Positions 23,155 to 30,940 of a stretch of 42,892 nt of DNA are shown one piece after another; within the stretch, counting starts at the first letter, position 1; every line of letters starts with the position of its first letter. This DNA is from Candidatus Fermentibacterota bacterium (GTDB lineage: Bacteria > Fermentibacterota > Fermentibacteria > Fermentibacterales > JCC-6): assembly GCA_029571005.1 (NCBI GenBank), contig JAKPTG010000079.1:1-42892 (forward strand), in the 5' to 3' direction. Position numbers and translations under genes: made by a program. The notes below the pieces were generated by a model. It did no database searches, was not told the DNA's origin, and was given only the letters and a program-made list of their open reading frames with translations.

Positions 23155-24849
23155 ATGGCTCCGGTAAGACGGCTTTCCGATCACGTGATAAACCTGATCG
23201 CCGCCGGGGAGGTGGTGGAAAGGCCCGCCTCGGTGGTGAAGGAGCTGCTGGAGAACTCTCTGGACGCCGGGGCGCAGAACGTATCCGTGGAGCTTTCCAG
23301 GGGCGGGAGGAAGAGCATTGCGGTCCGGGACGACGGCGCCGGAATGGGCCGACACGACCTTCTCCTTGCCGTGGAGAGGCACGCCACCAGCAAACTGCAA
23401 CGGCCGGAGGACCTGGACAGGATAGGCACCCTGGGTTTCCGGGGGGAGGCGTTGCCGAGCATCGCCGCAGTGAGCCGGCTCACCATCCTGACCTCCGACG
23501 GAGGCGACGGGTGGAAGTTGTCCATGGTCGGCGGGGAGGTAAAGGACCTCACTCCCGCCGCCCGCAGCCGGGGAACCACGGTGACCGTGGAGGCCCTGTT
23601 CTTCAACCAGCCGGCCAGACGCAAATTCCTGAGTTCCGAGGCCACGGAACTCTCCTGGATCGAAAGGATAGTCACGGGTTGCGCTCTGGCGTACCCGGAG
23701 GTTTCCTTCTCGCTGCTTCACGACGACCGCACCCTCTTCCGGCTTCCCCCGGGCGAATCCGTTGAGGAAAGGCTCAGGAACCGCTACTCCCTGAGGGCCG
23801 GCGAGCCCTGTGTCAGCGGCACGGGGGAGGGGGACGGGGTATCGGCCGAGCTGCTGGTATTTCCGGGAAAGCTCTGGACCGGCAGGAGGCACCAGTACAT
23901 CCTGGTGAACGGAAGGCTGGTCTCCTCGCCCATGATTTCCTCCGTGGTGAACGGAAGGCTGGAGGGACCCGGGGGGAGCCCCCTGTTCCTGTGTTCCCTG
24001 GCGCTGCCGCCGGAGGCCGTTGACGTGAACGCCCATCCCGCCAAGAAGGAAGTGCGTTTCCGAAACCACGGGGCGGTGCTCCGGGCGGTGGAGGCCGCCA
24101 TGGCCGCCATGGTTCCGGAGAGGTCCGCCGGGCTCGAAGCCCGTTACCCCGGGATCTCCCTCCGGAACACGGCGCCCCCGGCCTACCGGGCGCGGCAGGC
24201 CGCTCTGGAACTCTCCGCCCCGGCGGCCCGGGAACCGGCTCCGGGCCCCGATCCGGAAGCCCCGGAGCCGGTGGAGTCCCAGGTTTGGGAAGACCCGGTT
24301 CCCATCCTCCAGGTGAACGATTCCTACCTCGTCACCGCATCCGGGGCGGGGCTCCTTGTGGTTGACCAGCACGCGGCCCACGAGCGGGTGCTCTTCGAAC
24401 AGATACTGAAGAACCTCCAGGAGGCGTCTTCCGGCGGCAGGCAGCAGCTCCTGCTCCCCGAGGTGCTGCACCTGGATCGGGACGAGGCGGCCGCCATCGG
24501 CCTTTACGGGCCGATGATCACCCGGGCGGGCTTCGATCTGAAGGTGTCGGGGGACACCGTGGAGATTCTGGCGGTACCCGAGGGCATCACCCGGGGGGCG
24601 GAGGCCGTCCGGGAGATACTGGAGGCCTTTTCCACCGGCAGGGACCCCACCTTCACCCAGCAGGAGGTTCTTGCCGCGGCCACGGCGTGCAAGGGGGCCG
24701 TGACCTTCGGTCAGAAGCTGTCCCGGTCGGAGATCCGCTCCCTTTTCCACAGGCTCTTCGCCACCTCGGACCCCTTCCGGTGCCCCCACGGACGGCCCAC
24801 CCTCCTGGAGATAACCTACGACGAACTGGAGAAGCGCTTTGGCAGGTAA
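23155..24849 (+). CDS. mutL: DNA mismatch repair protein MutL
   Basis: A 564-aa GHKL ATPase that links mismatch recognition by MutS to strand nicking or excision. N-terminal ATPase motifs: NLIAAGEVVERPASVVKELL, ENSLDAGA, RDDGAGM, ATSKL and GFRGEALPSI. The C-terminal domain carries the endonuclease metal motif DQHAAHERVLFE starting at residue 404, plus ACKGAV and CPHGRP, so this is the nicking type found in bacteria lacking MutH. The middle linker is Pro/Ala-rich. ATG has GGAGGGG four bases upstream. No mutS is in the window. It overlaps miaA by 11 bases. Confidence 0.95.
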   Translation: MAPVRRLSDHVINLIAAGEVVERPASVVKELLENSLDAGAQNVSVELSRGGRKSIAVRDDGAGMGRHDLLLAVERHATSKLQRPEDLDRIGTLGFRGEALPSIAAVSRLTILTSDGGDGWKLSMVGGEVKDLTPAARSRGTTVTVEALFFNQPARRKFLSSEATELSWIERIVTGCALAYPEVSFSLLHDDRTLFRLPPGESVEERLRNRYSLRAGEPCVSGTGEGDGVSAELLVFPGKLWTGRRHQYILVNGRLVSSPMISSVVNGRLEGPGGSPLFLCSLALPPEAVDVNAHPAKKEVRFRNHGAVLRAVEAAMAAMVPERSAGLEARYPGISLRNTAPPAYRARQAALELSAPAAREPAPGPDPEAPEPVESQVWEDPVPILQVNDSYLVTASGAGLLVVDQHAAHERVLFEQILKNLQEASSGGRQQLLLPEVLHLDRDEAAAIGLYGPMITRAGFDLKVSGDTVEILAVPEGITRGAEAVREILEAFSTGRDPTFTQQEVLAAATACKGAVTFGQKLSRSEIRSLFHRLFATSDPFRCPHGRPTLLEITYDELEKRFGR

Positions 24850-25756
24850 CTCCGGGCCTTACCCGGTGCTGGCGGGATGCACCGCCTCCGGCAAGAGCGA
24901 GGCCGCGATGCTGTTCGCGGCCGCCGGCCCGGGGGTGGAGATAGTGAACGCCGATTCCCGGCAGTTCTACCGGGGCATGGACATAGGGACCGCCAAACCC
25001 TCCCCCCGGGACCGGGCCCTGGTACCCCATCATCTCCTGGACGTGGCTGACCCGGACACCCTCCTGTCGGCCGGCTGGTTCGCCGGCGCCGCCATGGAGG
25101 CGGTGGAGGATGTCTCCTCCAGGGGGGGGCTTCCCGTGACCGTGGGGGGCAGCGTCCTTTACATCATGGCGATGGCGGGAATGATGGATCCGCTGCCCCC
25201 GGCGAACCCGGCGCTCCGGAAGGTTCTGGAAACCCTGGAGGAAGAGAGCCCGGGATTCCTTGGAAGGATGCTGGCGGCCCTGGACCCGGGCACCCGGGTG
25301 GATGCCGCCGACAGGGTGCGCCAGATCAGGGCCCTGGAGATAACCCTCGAGAGCGGGGAGAGGGCATCGAACCTCCGCCGGGGCGGCAAACCCGGGAAGC
25401 GCCTGGTGTTCATCCTCCTGGAACCGCCTCCGGACGTGCTTCGGAAGAGGATTGACGCCAGGGTGGACGGAATGGTGGAGGCCGGCCTTCTCCGGGAAAC
25501 GGAGGGGCTCCTGGCGGCGGGATTCCGCCGGGAACCGGTGCTGGGACGCACCATAGGGTACCGGGAGATGATTGACTGCCTCGAGGGGCTCTGCTCCCTG
25601 GAACAGGCGGTGATGAACGTGAAGACAAACACATGGCGGTTCGCCAGACGGCAGCGCAACATGCTGGAGAGGCTGCCCGGAGCCATCAGGGTCGGCAGCC
25701 CCGATGCCGCGGCCGAGATTCTGGAGGGGAGATGGGGCGATGGAAAGGGACAATGA
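24839..25756 (+). CDS. miaA: tRNA dimethylallyltransferase
   Basis: A 305-aa enzyme that adds a dimethylallyl group to A37 of tRNAs reading UNN codons. Blocks seen: P-loop VLAGCTASGKSEAAM, VNADSRQFYRGMDIGTAKPS, VPHHLLDVADPD, VTVGGSVLYIMAM, ADRVRQIRALEI, GRTIGYREMIDCLEG and FARRQRNML. The P-loop reads GCTASGKS where most have GPTASGKT. TTG 24839 lies inside the mutL end and gives the correct N-terminus. The mutL-miaA order is found in many bacteria. The upstream tRNA-Leu(UAA) is itself a likely substrate because it reads U-starting codons and has A at position 37. Confidence 0.94.
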   Translation: MAGNSGPYPVLAGCTASGKSEAAMLFAAAGPGVEIVNADSRQFYRGMDIGTAKPSPRDRALVPHHLLDVADPDTLLSAGWFAGAAMEAVEDVSSRGGLPVTVGGSVLYIMAMAGMMDPLPPANPALRKVLETLEEESPGFLGRMLAALDPGTRVDAADRVRQIRALEITLESGERASNLRRGGKPGKRLVFILLEPPPDVLRKRIDARVDGMVEAGLLRETEGLLAAGFRREPVLGRTIGYREMIDCLEGLCSLEQAVMNVKTNTWRFARRQRNMLERLPGAIRVGSPDAAAEILEGRWGDGKGQ

Positions 25757-26903
25757 GAGAACCATGGATCACCTCCCCCTGGAGGAGGTGAAACTTTCAG
25801 ACATCACCGTGACCCCGCCTCCGGCGGAATGGTCCCCGTCGGCTGCGGATGACGGCCCTCAGCCGCCCCCGGTGCTGGTGGAGTCGGAAGGGGGGCTCAC
25901 CCTGGTGGGCAACCACCGCACCTTCTGGAGGGCCGCCGCCCAGAGCCGCAGCATCATCCGCTGCCTCGTGGTCAGGAGCGCCGTCCAGGTGGCCCCGGCC
26001 CATGAATCCATCGGGAACGCCGCTGAGGAGCCGCTGCTCTTCCAGGGCCTCCTCCGGGCGGGCATCGTGGAGAACAGGAGCAGGCTGGCGGACATGCTCG
26101 GTTTCTCCCGGGCCAGGATAACCCAGGTGCTGAACCTCCTCAAGCTCCCGGAGGAACTCCGCCGGGAGGTGCTGGCGGACGACGCCATCACCGAGTATCA
26201 GCTGAGGCCCCTGATAAGGATAGGGGATCCCCAGCGGCAGATATCCATGTTCAGGGAGCTTCAGAGCCGTAAGCTCACCGGGAGGCAGATGGCCGTATTC
26301 GCGGAAAAAGCTCCCGCGCCTCCCCCGGAACCCGGGCCTGCGACGGAAGAAGAGCCCCGGGATTCCACACTGGCCGAGCTGGAGGCCGCCTTTCCGGACC
26401 CGCCGCCCGAAAAGCCCTTGGAGAAGGAGCCCGCCCCCGTCCGGGAGCCTTCGGCACCCAGGTTTACGGCGGTGGAAGACACCCCGGCGGGCAACGTCCT
26501 CGCCCTGCTGTCAACCCTGGGAACCATGAGGGACGACGGATGGAGGGCCGCGGCGGCGGAGGCCGGGGCGGACCAGCTGGACATGAGGTTCCTGGAGGGG
26601 GTTTCCTTCCTGAGAAAAGGCCTTTTTTCCGCCGCCATGGACGCCCTGAGCGATGTGATACGCAGGGCTCCGGACTACAGCGCCGCCTGGTTCTTCATGG
26701 GAAAGTGCGCCAACCTGACCGAAGCCCTGTCCGATGCGGAGGAATACCTGCGCAATGCGGTGGAGCGGGACCCGAACCAGCCCGATTTCTATCTGGAGCT
26801 GGCGGTGGTCCTGGAAAAGCAGAAGAGGGACGGGGAGGCCCTGTCCCTGTTCCGCAAGGCCAACTCCCTGAGAAAGGCCGCCCGCCGGCATGAGAAGCCG
26901 TAG
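25740..26903 (+). CDS. ParB-like DNA-binding domain fused to TPR domain
   Basis: A 387-aa protein. Residues about 10-100 resemble a ParB/Srx-like N-terminal domain (PLEEVKLSDITVTP, GGLTLVGNHRTFWRAA) but without a clean GERRxxA motif. Residues about 100-165 look like the ParB/KorB helix-turn-helix (ENRSRLADMLGFSRARITQV, LNLLKLPEEL). A Pro/Glu-rich linker (about 185-255) leads to a C-terminal half with two tetratricopeptide repeats (LSDVIRRAPDYSAAWFFMG, YLRNAVERDPNQPDFYLELA). GGAGGGGA precedes ATG 25740; ATG 25764 is an alternative. No parA is next to it, so plasmid-type partitioning is unlikely. Perhaps a regulator that recruits partners through the TPR part. It overlaps both neighbours. Confidence 0.7.
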   Translation: MERDNERTMDHLPLEEVKLSDITVTPPPAEWSPSAADDGPQPPPVLVESEGGLTLVGNHRTFWRAAAQSRSIIRCLVVRSAVQVAPAHESIGNAAEEPLLFQGLLRAGIVENRSRLADMLGFSRARITQVLNLLKLPEELRREVLADDAITEYQLRPLIRIGDPQRQISMFRELQSRKLTGRQMAVFAEKAPAPPPEPGPATEEEPRDSTLAELEAAFPDPPPEKPLEKEPAPVREPSAPRFTAVEDTPAGNVLALLSTLGTMRDDGWRAAAAEAGADQLDMRFLEGVSFLRKGLFSAAMDALSDVIRRAPDYSAAWFFMGKCANLTEALSDAEEYLRNAVERDPNQPDFYLELAVVLEKQKRDGEALSLFRKANSLRKAARRHEKP

Positions 26904-28473
26904 ATTCGCCCTCATGCTGCTGGTTGCCGGGTGCGCCAAGGTGGTGCCCCCCGGGGGAGGCCCCGAGGACCGGGAGCCGCCCTTCCTTCTGGAGTCAAGC
27001 CCCGGGCCCGGGATCGTGGAGGAACTCCCGACCGGGCTGGTGCTGCTCTTCAGCGAGCGGCTGGGGCCCGGAAACCCGGAACCCCTGTTGTTCCCGGATC
27101 CGGGGCACAAAACCCGATTCCGGGGCGACAGGATTGAAGTGACCCTCGACTCGCCCCCTGACGGCCCCGTCCTCGCGCTGTTGGTGCCGCCGGGGCTCGC
27201 CGACACCCGGGGCAACCGCTCCCGCTGCCCCCTGCAACTGGCATGGACCACCGCGGACACAGTCTCCCTGGCGTCCCTGTCCTTCAGTGCCACGACAAAG
27301 GGAGGGGGAATGACGGCTCCTTCGTCCATCGTGAGGCTCTACATGCTTCCGGACACCGCCGAGCCGGTACGGACCGCCTTCCCGGACACCGCGGGGTTCG
27401 GGGTGTTTCCCTGGCTCGAACCCGGCGGGTACCGGGTCTCCGCCTTCGAGGACCGGGACGGAAGCCTGGTCTGGGAGAGTCAGACGGAGCCGGGAACGGA
27501 AGTCGAGATAACACTGGAGGCCGGGGCCCGGGAGAGCCTGGATCTGGTGTTCACCGTGGTGGACACCGTGGGTCCGGTGCTTCTGGAGGCCGGGGCTCCG
27601 GACGGGTACCATGTTCTGCTCCAGTGGAACGAGGAACTGCCCCGGACTCCGCCCCCGGCGGACTGCTTCAGCCTGAGGGCTCCGGACGGAAGCGGGCCTG
27701 AGATACTCGGAACCTCCATGGCGCCCGGCAGGAGTACGAACATGCTGCTGCTGCACACCCGGCTCCTGCCGGACACGTCGCTGACGGTGTACGCCGCAGG
27801 GGTGAAGGATGTCTCCGGAAATCCCTCCTCCCCCGACAGCCTCACCTTCTGGGCCTGCGACAGCCTGCCGGAGGAGGCCTTCGACGTGGTTTCGGCGTTC
27901 CCCGGGGACGGCCAGAGCGACGTGAATCCGGCGGGGCCGTTCATGCTGACGCTGAACGCGTGGGTTTCCCTGGACAGTCTGGCGGACAGGTACTCCGTCA
28001 CCAGGGTTTCCGACGGCGTTGCCGTCGAGGGGACCCTGGAGCGGATCGACGCCCTGTCCTTCGCCTTCACGCCGGTTCTCCACCTCCAGGGCCATGTGCA
28101 ACACAGGATAGACCTTGCGCCCGGGCTCACCTGCCTCTGGGGCGATAGTCTCAAGGCCCGGACATGGGTGTTCGCCGCCGCCTGGAGCACCCTGCCCGGG
28201 TCGGTCTCCGGCACCGTCTCCGGAGCCGGCGGCCCGGTCACCCTGGTGCTGGCCCCGGCGGGGGGAACGGGGGAGAAGATCACCGCCGAGACGTCCCCCG
28301 GAACCTACACCATGGAGGGAGTGCCGGGAGGGCGGTACACCCTGTCGGCCTTCCGGGACCGGATTGGAAACGGGCTCTGGGACCCCGGGGAACCCTACGG
28401 GGCGTGGCCGGGGATACTCGAGGTGCGGCCGGGGCTTGAAACCGGGGGGGCCGACATTGCCGTTCTTCCCTGA
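26890..28473 (+). CDS. Lipoprotein with bacterial Ig-like (Big_5) domains
   Basis: A 527-aa lipoprotein: MRSRRFALMLLVAGC gives lipidation at Cys15, followed by PPGGGPEDREPPFLLESSPG. This start is the hallmark of a Bacteroidetes/FCB family of surface lipoproteins whose first domain is an SbsA-type Ig-like fold (residues about 30-120). Two further beta-rich domains follow (about 235-320 and 330-430), and a C-terminal carboxypeptidase-regulatory-like domain (GTYTMEGVPGGRYTLSAFRD, then NGLWDPGEPYG). Role is probably structural or in adhesion at the outer membrane; no enzyme motif is seen. ATG overlaps the end of the ParB-like gene by 14 bases, and the 3' end overlaps the next gene by 17. Confidence 0.8.
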   Translation: MRSRRFALMLLVAGCAKVVPPGGGPEDREPPFLLESSPGPGIVEELPTGLVLLFSERLGPGNPEPLLFPDPGHKTRFRGDRIEVTLDSPPDGPVLALLVPPGLADTRGNRSRCPLQLAWTTADTVSLASLSFSATTKGGGMTAPSSIVRLYMLPDTAEPVRTAFPDTAGFGVFPWLEPGGYRVSAFEDRDGSLVWESQTEPGTEVEITLEAGARESLDLVFTVVDTVGPVLLEAGAPDGYHVLLQWNEELPRTPPPADCFSLRAPDGSGPEILGTSMAPGRSTNMLLLHTRLLPDTSLTVYAAGVKDVSGNPSSPDSLTFWACDSLPEEAFDVVSAFPGDGQSDVNPAGPFMLTLNAWVSLDSLADRYSVTRVSDGVAVEGTLERIDALSFAFTPVLHLQGHVQHRIDLAPGLTCLWGDSLKARTWVFAAAWSTLPGSVSGTVSGAGGPVTLVLAPAGGTGEKITAETSPGTYTMEGVPGGRYTLSAFRDRIGNGLWDPGEPYGAWPGILEVRPGLETGGADIAVLP

Positions 28474-29236
28474 GGAGAGCTTTCAAAGGGAGTTGTGCAC
28501 CGGATGCGGTGTCTGCTCCCGGGTCTGCCCGGCGATGGCGGTGATGAGGGATTCCGACGGTGTCGTCACCGGTTTCCGGAATTCGTGCATCCGGTGCGGC
28601 CACTGCGGGGCGTACTGCCCCTCCGACGCGTTCCGTCTGCCGCCGGCGACCGGCTCCGGCGTGGACCCCGAGGCCCTCATGTCTCTCTTCCGGGCCCGGC
28701 GGAGTACCAGAATCTTTCTCCCTGACGACATCGAGCCGGAGTGTTTGAGAAGGCTTCTTGCCCCTACGGGCCTTGCACCCACCGGAACCAACGCCGGGGG
28801 CATCACGGTCGTTGCCGTCAGAGGGGTGGACACCATCGGAACCCTGGTGGCGGCCCCCCTGAGAAGGCTCCTGAAACTCTTCTTCCCCCTGGCGGCCCTT
28901 GCCGGGTACGGGGGGCAGGCCAGGGAGTTCCTGGACGGGGAGGACCCGATCACCCGGGGCGCCCCATGCCTGCTCCTGTTCTTCGTCCCCCGGAGCAACC
29001 CCACCGGGGCCGCCGACGGAGTGATCGCCGCCGCCATGGTCACCCTTCAGGCGGAGGCCATGGGGCTGGGAACCCTCTGGAACGGAGTGCTGCAGGCGCT
29101 GTTCCCGCTGCTTCCCGGGCTCCGGAGGCACAGGCCCCGGGGAACCCGGCTCAGGGCGGTGCTGTGCGTGGGAAAGAAGGGGTTGGAACCCCTGCACCGG
29201 ATTCCGGACAGGGACTGGAAAGTGCTGATCCCCTGA
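28457..29236 (+). CDS. Ferredoxin-nitroreductase fusion protein
   Basis: A 259-aa protein with two 4Fe-4S motifs at the N-terminus (Cys14/17/20/24 in CTGCGVCSRVCP and Cys44/47/50/54 in CIRCGHCGAYCP), then an FMN nitroreductase-fold domain (RARRSTRIFLPDDIEPECLR, TGLAPTGTNAG, AMVTLQAEAMGLGTLWNGVL). Such fusions are flavoproteins fed by internal clusters; natural substrates are mostly unknown. TTG 28457 is the only start that keeps both clusters with a few residues before them; it overlaps the lipoprotein gene by 17 bases. The first cluster could not be made from any later start. Likely cytoplasmic and suited to anaerobic life. Confidence 0.82.
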   Translation: MPFFPEESFQRELCTGCGVCSRVCPAMAVMRDSDGVVTGFRNSCIRCGHCGAYCPSDAFRLPPATGSGVDPEALMSLFRARRSTRIFLPDDIEPECLRRLLAPTGLAPTGTNAGGITVVAVRGVDTIGTLVAAPLRRLLKLFFPLAALAGYGGQAREFLDGEDPITRGAPCLLLFFVPRSNPTGAADGVIAAAMVTLQAEAMGLGTLWNGVLQALFPLLPGLRRHRPRGTRLRAVLCVGKKGLEPLHRIPDRDWKVLIP

Positions 29237-29269
29237 AAGATATCGGGGGCGGCGCGGTCGGCGGAGCCG

Positions 29270-30163
29270 TCAGGGCCGCCAGGGAAGGGGGCTTCTGATA
29301 CCGGTTCGGCCGGTGCCGGCAACCATGAGGTTGCTCCATTGCAGGAGATGCCCGACGGAGTAGAGGCTCATATCTATCCTGCCGATATGGAACCGTTCCG
29401 GGCCCCCGTCGAGGACCCGGGAGAAGCCCGTCACCTTGCCGTCCACCACGAAGGCGCTGGTCACCGAGGGTCTGCGGCGCCAGGTGAGGCCCGCCATGAA
29501 CCCCCTGAAGGCCCCGCCCCGGGGCGGCTGCCCGCCGGGGTAGGCAAGGGCCCGGACCTCTCCCGTCCTCATTCCCAGGTACTTCGCGAAACGGTCCAGG
29601 GCGCCGTTGATCTGGCGGCGCCACCCGTCCTCGGAGATGAGCTGGAACTGGGCGTGGCTCAGGGAGTGGTTCCCCACTTCATGCCCCAGATCGAGGATCA
29701 GGTTCAGCTTTTCGCCGGTGTCCTCCCCGAAGGGGGTTTTGTCCCAGCTCACGAAGAAGGTTACGCCTCCGCCGAAGTCGGGGTGCTCATCGAGGAACCC
29801 CTCGACCACCCCCAGGGCGCACAGGGGGTCCAGTTCCCCGGTTCCCGGCAGAAAGCGGCAGTGGTCCTCCCAGCCGTCGTCGAAGGTTATCATCACCGGC
29901 CGCCTGTCCCTGGGGACCTGCATCAGGCGGTTTTCCAGGTCACGGGGGGTCACGAGGTAGAACCCGTTCTCGTAAAGGGCCTCGAGGTCGCCCCTCAGCC
30001 GGTAAGGGGAGACCCCGTAGGGTACGGCGGAGCTTCCCACATGATGGTAGCACAGCACCGGAATACCGCTGGGATGGTCCACGGGAACCGGTTCCCGGTA
30101 CTCCAGCGGGGGCGCCGGGAACACCCCCGCCGAGACCAGGGCCGCGGCGAACAGCCCGGTCAC
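29270..30163 (-). CDS. Polysaccharide deacetylase family protein (CE4)
   Basis: A 297-aa NodB-fold protein. It starts at GTG 30163, overlapping the upstream lipoprotein stop (GTGA), with a hydrophobic N-terminus (MTGLFAAALVSAGVFPAPP) that fits a signal peptide. Metal and catalytic motifs are IPVLCYHHVG, VMITFDDGWEDH (catalytic base and metal Asp pair), GHEVGNHSLSH (the two metal His) and ALAYPGG. Such enzymes remove acetyl or formyl groups from N-acetylglucosamine in peptidoglycan or surface polysaccharide outside the cytoplasm. Substrate unknown. The C-terminal part, with TSAFVVDGKVTGFSRV, is typical of longer family members. Confidence 0.88.
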   Translation of the reverse strand: MTGLFAAALVSAGVFPAPPLEYREPVPVDHPSGIPVLCYHHVGSSAVPYGVSPYRLRGDLEALYENGFYLVTPRDLENRLMQVPRDRRPVMITFDDGWEDHCRFLPGTGELDPLCALGVVEGFLDEHPDFGGGVTFFVSWDKTPFGEDTGEKLNLILDLGHEVGNHSLSHAQFQLISEDGWRRQINGALDRFAKYLGMRTGEVRALAYPGGQPPRGGAFRGFMAGLTWRRRPSVTSAFVVDGKVTGFSRVLDGGPERFHIGRIDMSLYSVGHLLQWSNLMVAGTGRTGIRSPLPWRP

Positions 30164-30858
30164 AGGTCCGGGATCACGGTGAAACGGTCCAGCTCCACCC
30201 GGATGCCTTCGTCCACGAAAACCCCGGCGGCCCCCAGGGCGGGCATCCTGAGCCGGACCACCTGCACGAGCTGACCGTTCACTGAGAAATCAACGTAGCT
30301 TCCATGCACCACCGCGGTGAGTTCCACCCAGGGCGGGGAGTAGGGGAGAAGCCTGCTCGCCTCGAAGGATTCGAGCCCCATAACCGTGTACCACAAACCG
30401 TTGCGGCATTCCTGCACCGTGTACTGTCCACGGGAGTTAACCCCCATGAGAACGAAGTTATTCCGGTCGGAAGCCCGAAGGACAAGCCCCACCACCGTGT
30501 GCAACGGCGCCTCCACCAGGTTGAACCTGGCCTGGATCATCCCGTCCCGGAGAAGGCCGGCCTCGCTCAGCAGCACCGCCGGGGCCCGTCCCGGCCGGTT
30601 GTCAATCTGAAGGGCGCCACCGTAAACATCGAAGGGCACCTGGCCGAAGGGATGGTCCGACGGGCGGTTGAACTCGCAGTTCACCAGGGTGTCGCCGGGA
30701 GTGAGGGAAGCGGAGGCTTCTTCGGTCGCCCCGGGGACATCTCCCACCCCGCCGCCGACCGTACCGCCGGTGAAGAGATCGGCGGTCCCCGCGTCCCTCC
30801 CGCAGGAAGAGACCAGGAGCGCAAGGTACTGGATGGCGACGAGCAGATATTTTTTCAT
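30160..30858 (-). CDS. Lipoprotein with a laminin-G/DUF1080-like beta domain
   Basis: A 232-aa lipoprotein: MKKYLLVAIQYLALLVSSC gives lipidation at Cys19. After a Gly/Thr-rich linker comes a concanavalin-like beta domain (residues about 65-232) with LVLRASDRNNFVLMGVNSRG, YTVQECRNGLWY, WVELTAVVHGSYVDFSVNGQ, and GAAGVFVDEGIRVELDRFTV. This layout is that of the LamG/DUF1080 'family 16-like' domains that bind glycans. It is likely co-translated with the deacetylase (GTGA overlap), so the pair may act on the same surface polysaccharide. It contains SLTPGDTLVN, similar to a motif in the divergent neighbour. No catalytic residues are evident. Confidence 0.75.
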   Translation of the reverse strand: MKKYLLVAIQYLALLVSSCGRDAGTADLFTGGTVGGGVGDVPGATEEASASLTPGDTLVNCEFNRPSDHPFGQVPFDVYGGALQIDNRPGRAPAVLLSEAGLLRDGMIQARFNLVEAPLHTVVGLVLRASDRNNFVLMGVNSRGQYTVQECRNGLWYTVMGLESFEASRLLPYSPPWVELTAVVHGSYVDFSVNGQLVQVVRLRMPALGAAGVFVDEGIRVELDRFTVIPDL

Positions 30859-30905
30859 AACCCGGTTTCCCACGAACGTTTCCGTCGAAGCGCCGCCGGC
30901 GGACA

Positions 30906-30934
30906 TTGCCGACGGAGACTGCGATAGCGATACT
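30906..30934 (+). promoter_or_regulatory. Possible promoter of the adaptor-like lipoprotein gene
   Basis: TTGCCG (30906-30911) and GATACT (30929-30934) are 17 bases apart, each matching four of six consensus bases. Transcription would start at about 30941, the A of the start codon, which would make the message leaderless. The doubled GCGATA at 30921-30932 may also act as an operator between the divergent genes. Confidence 0.25.
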
Positions 30935-30940
30935 CGGAGG

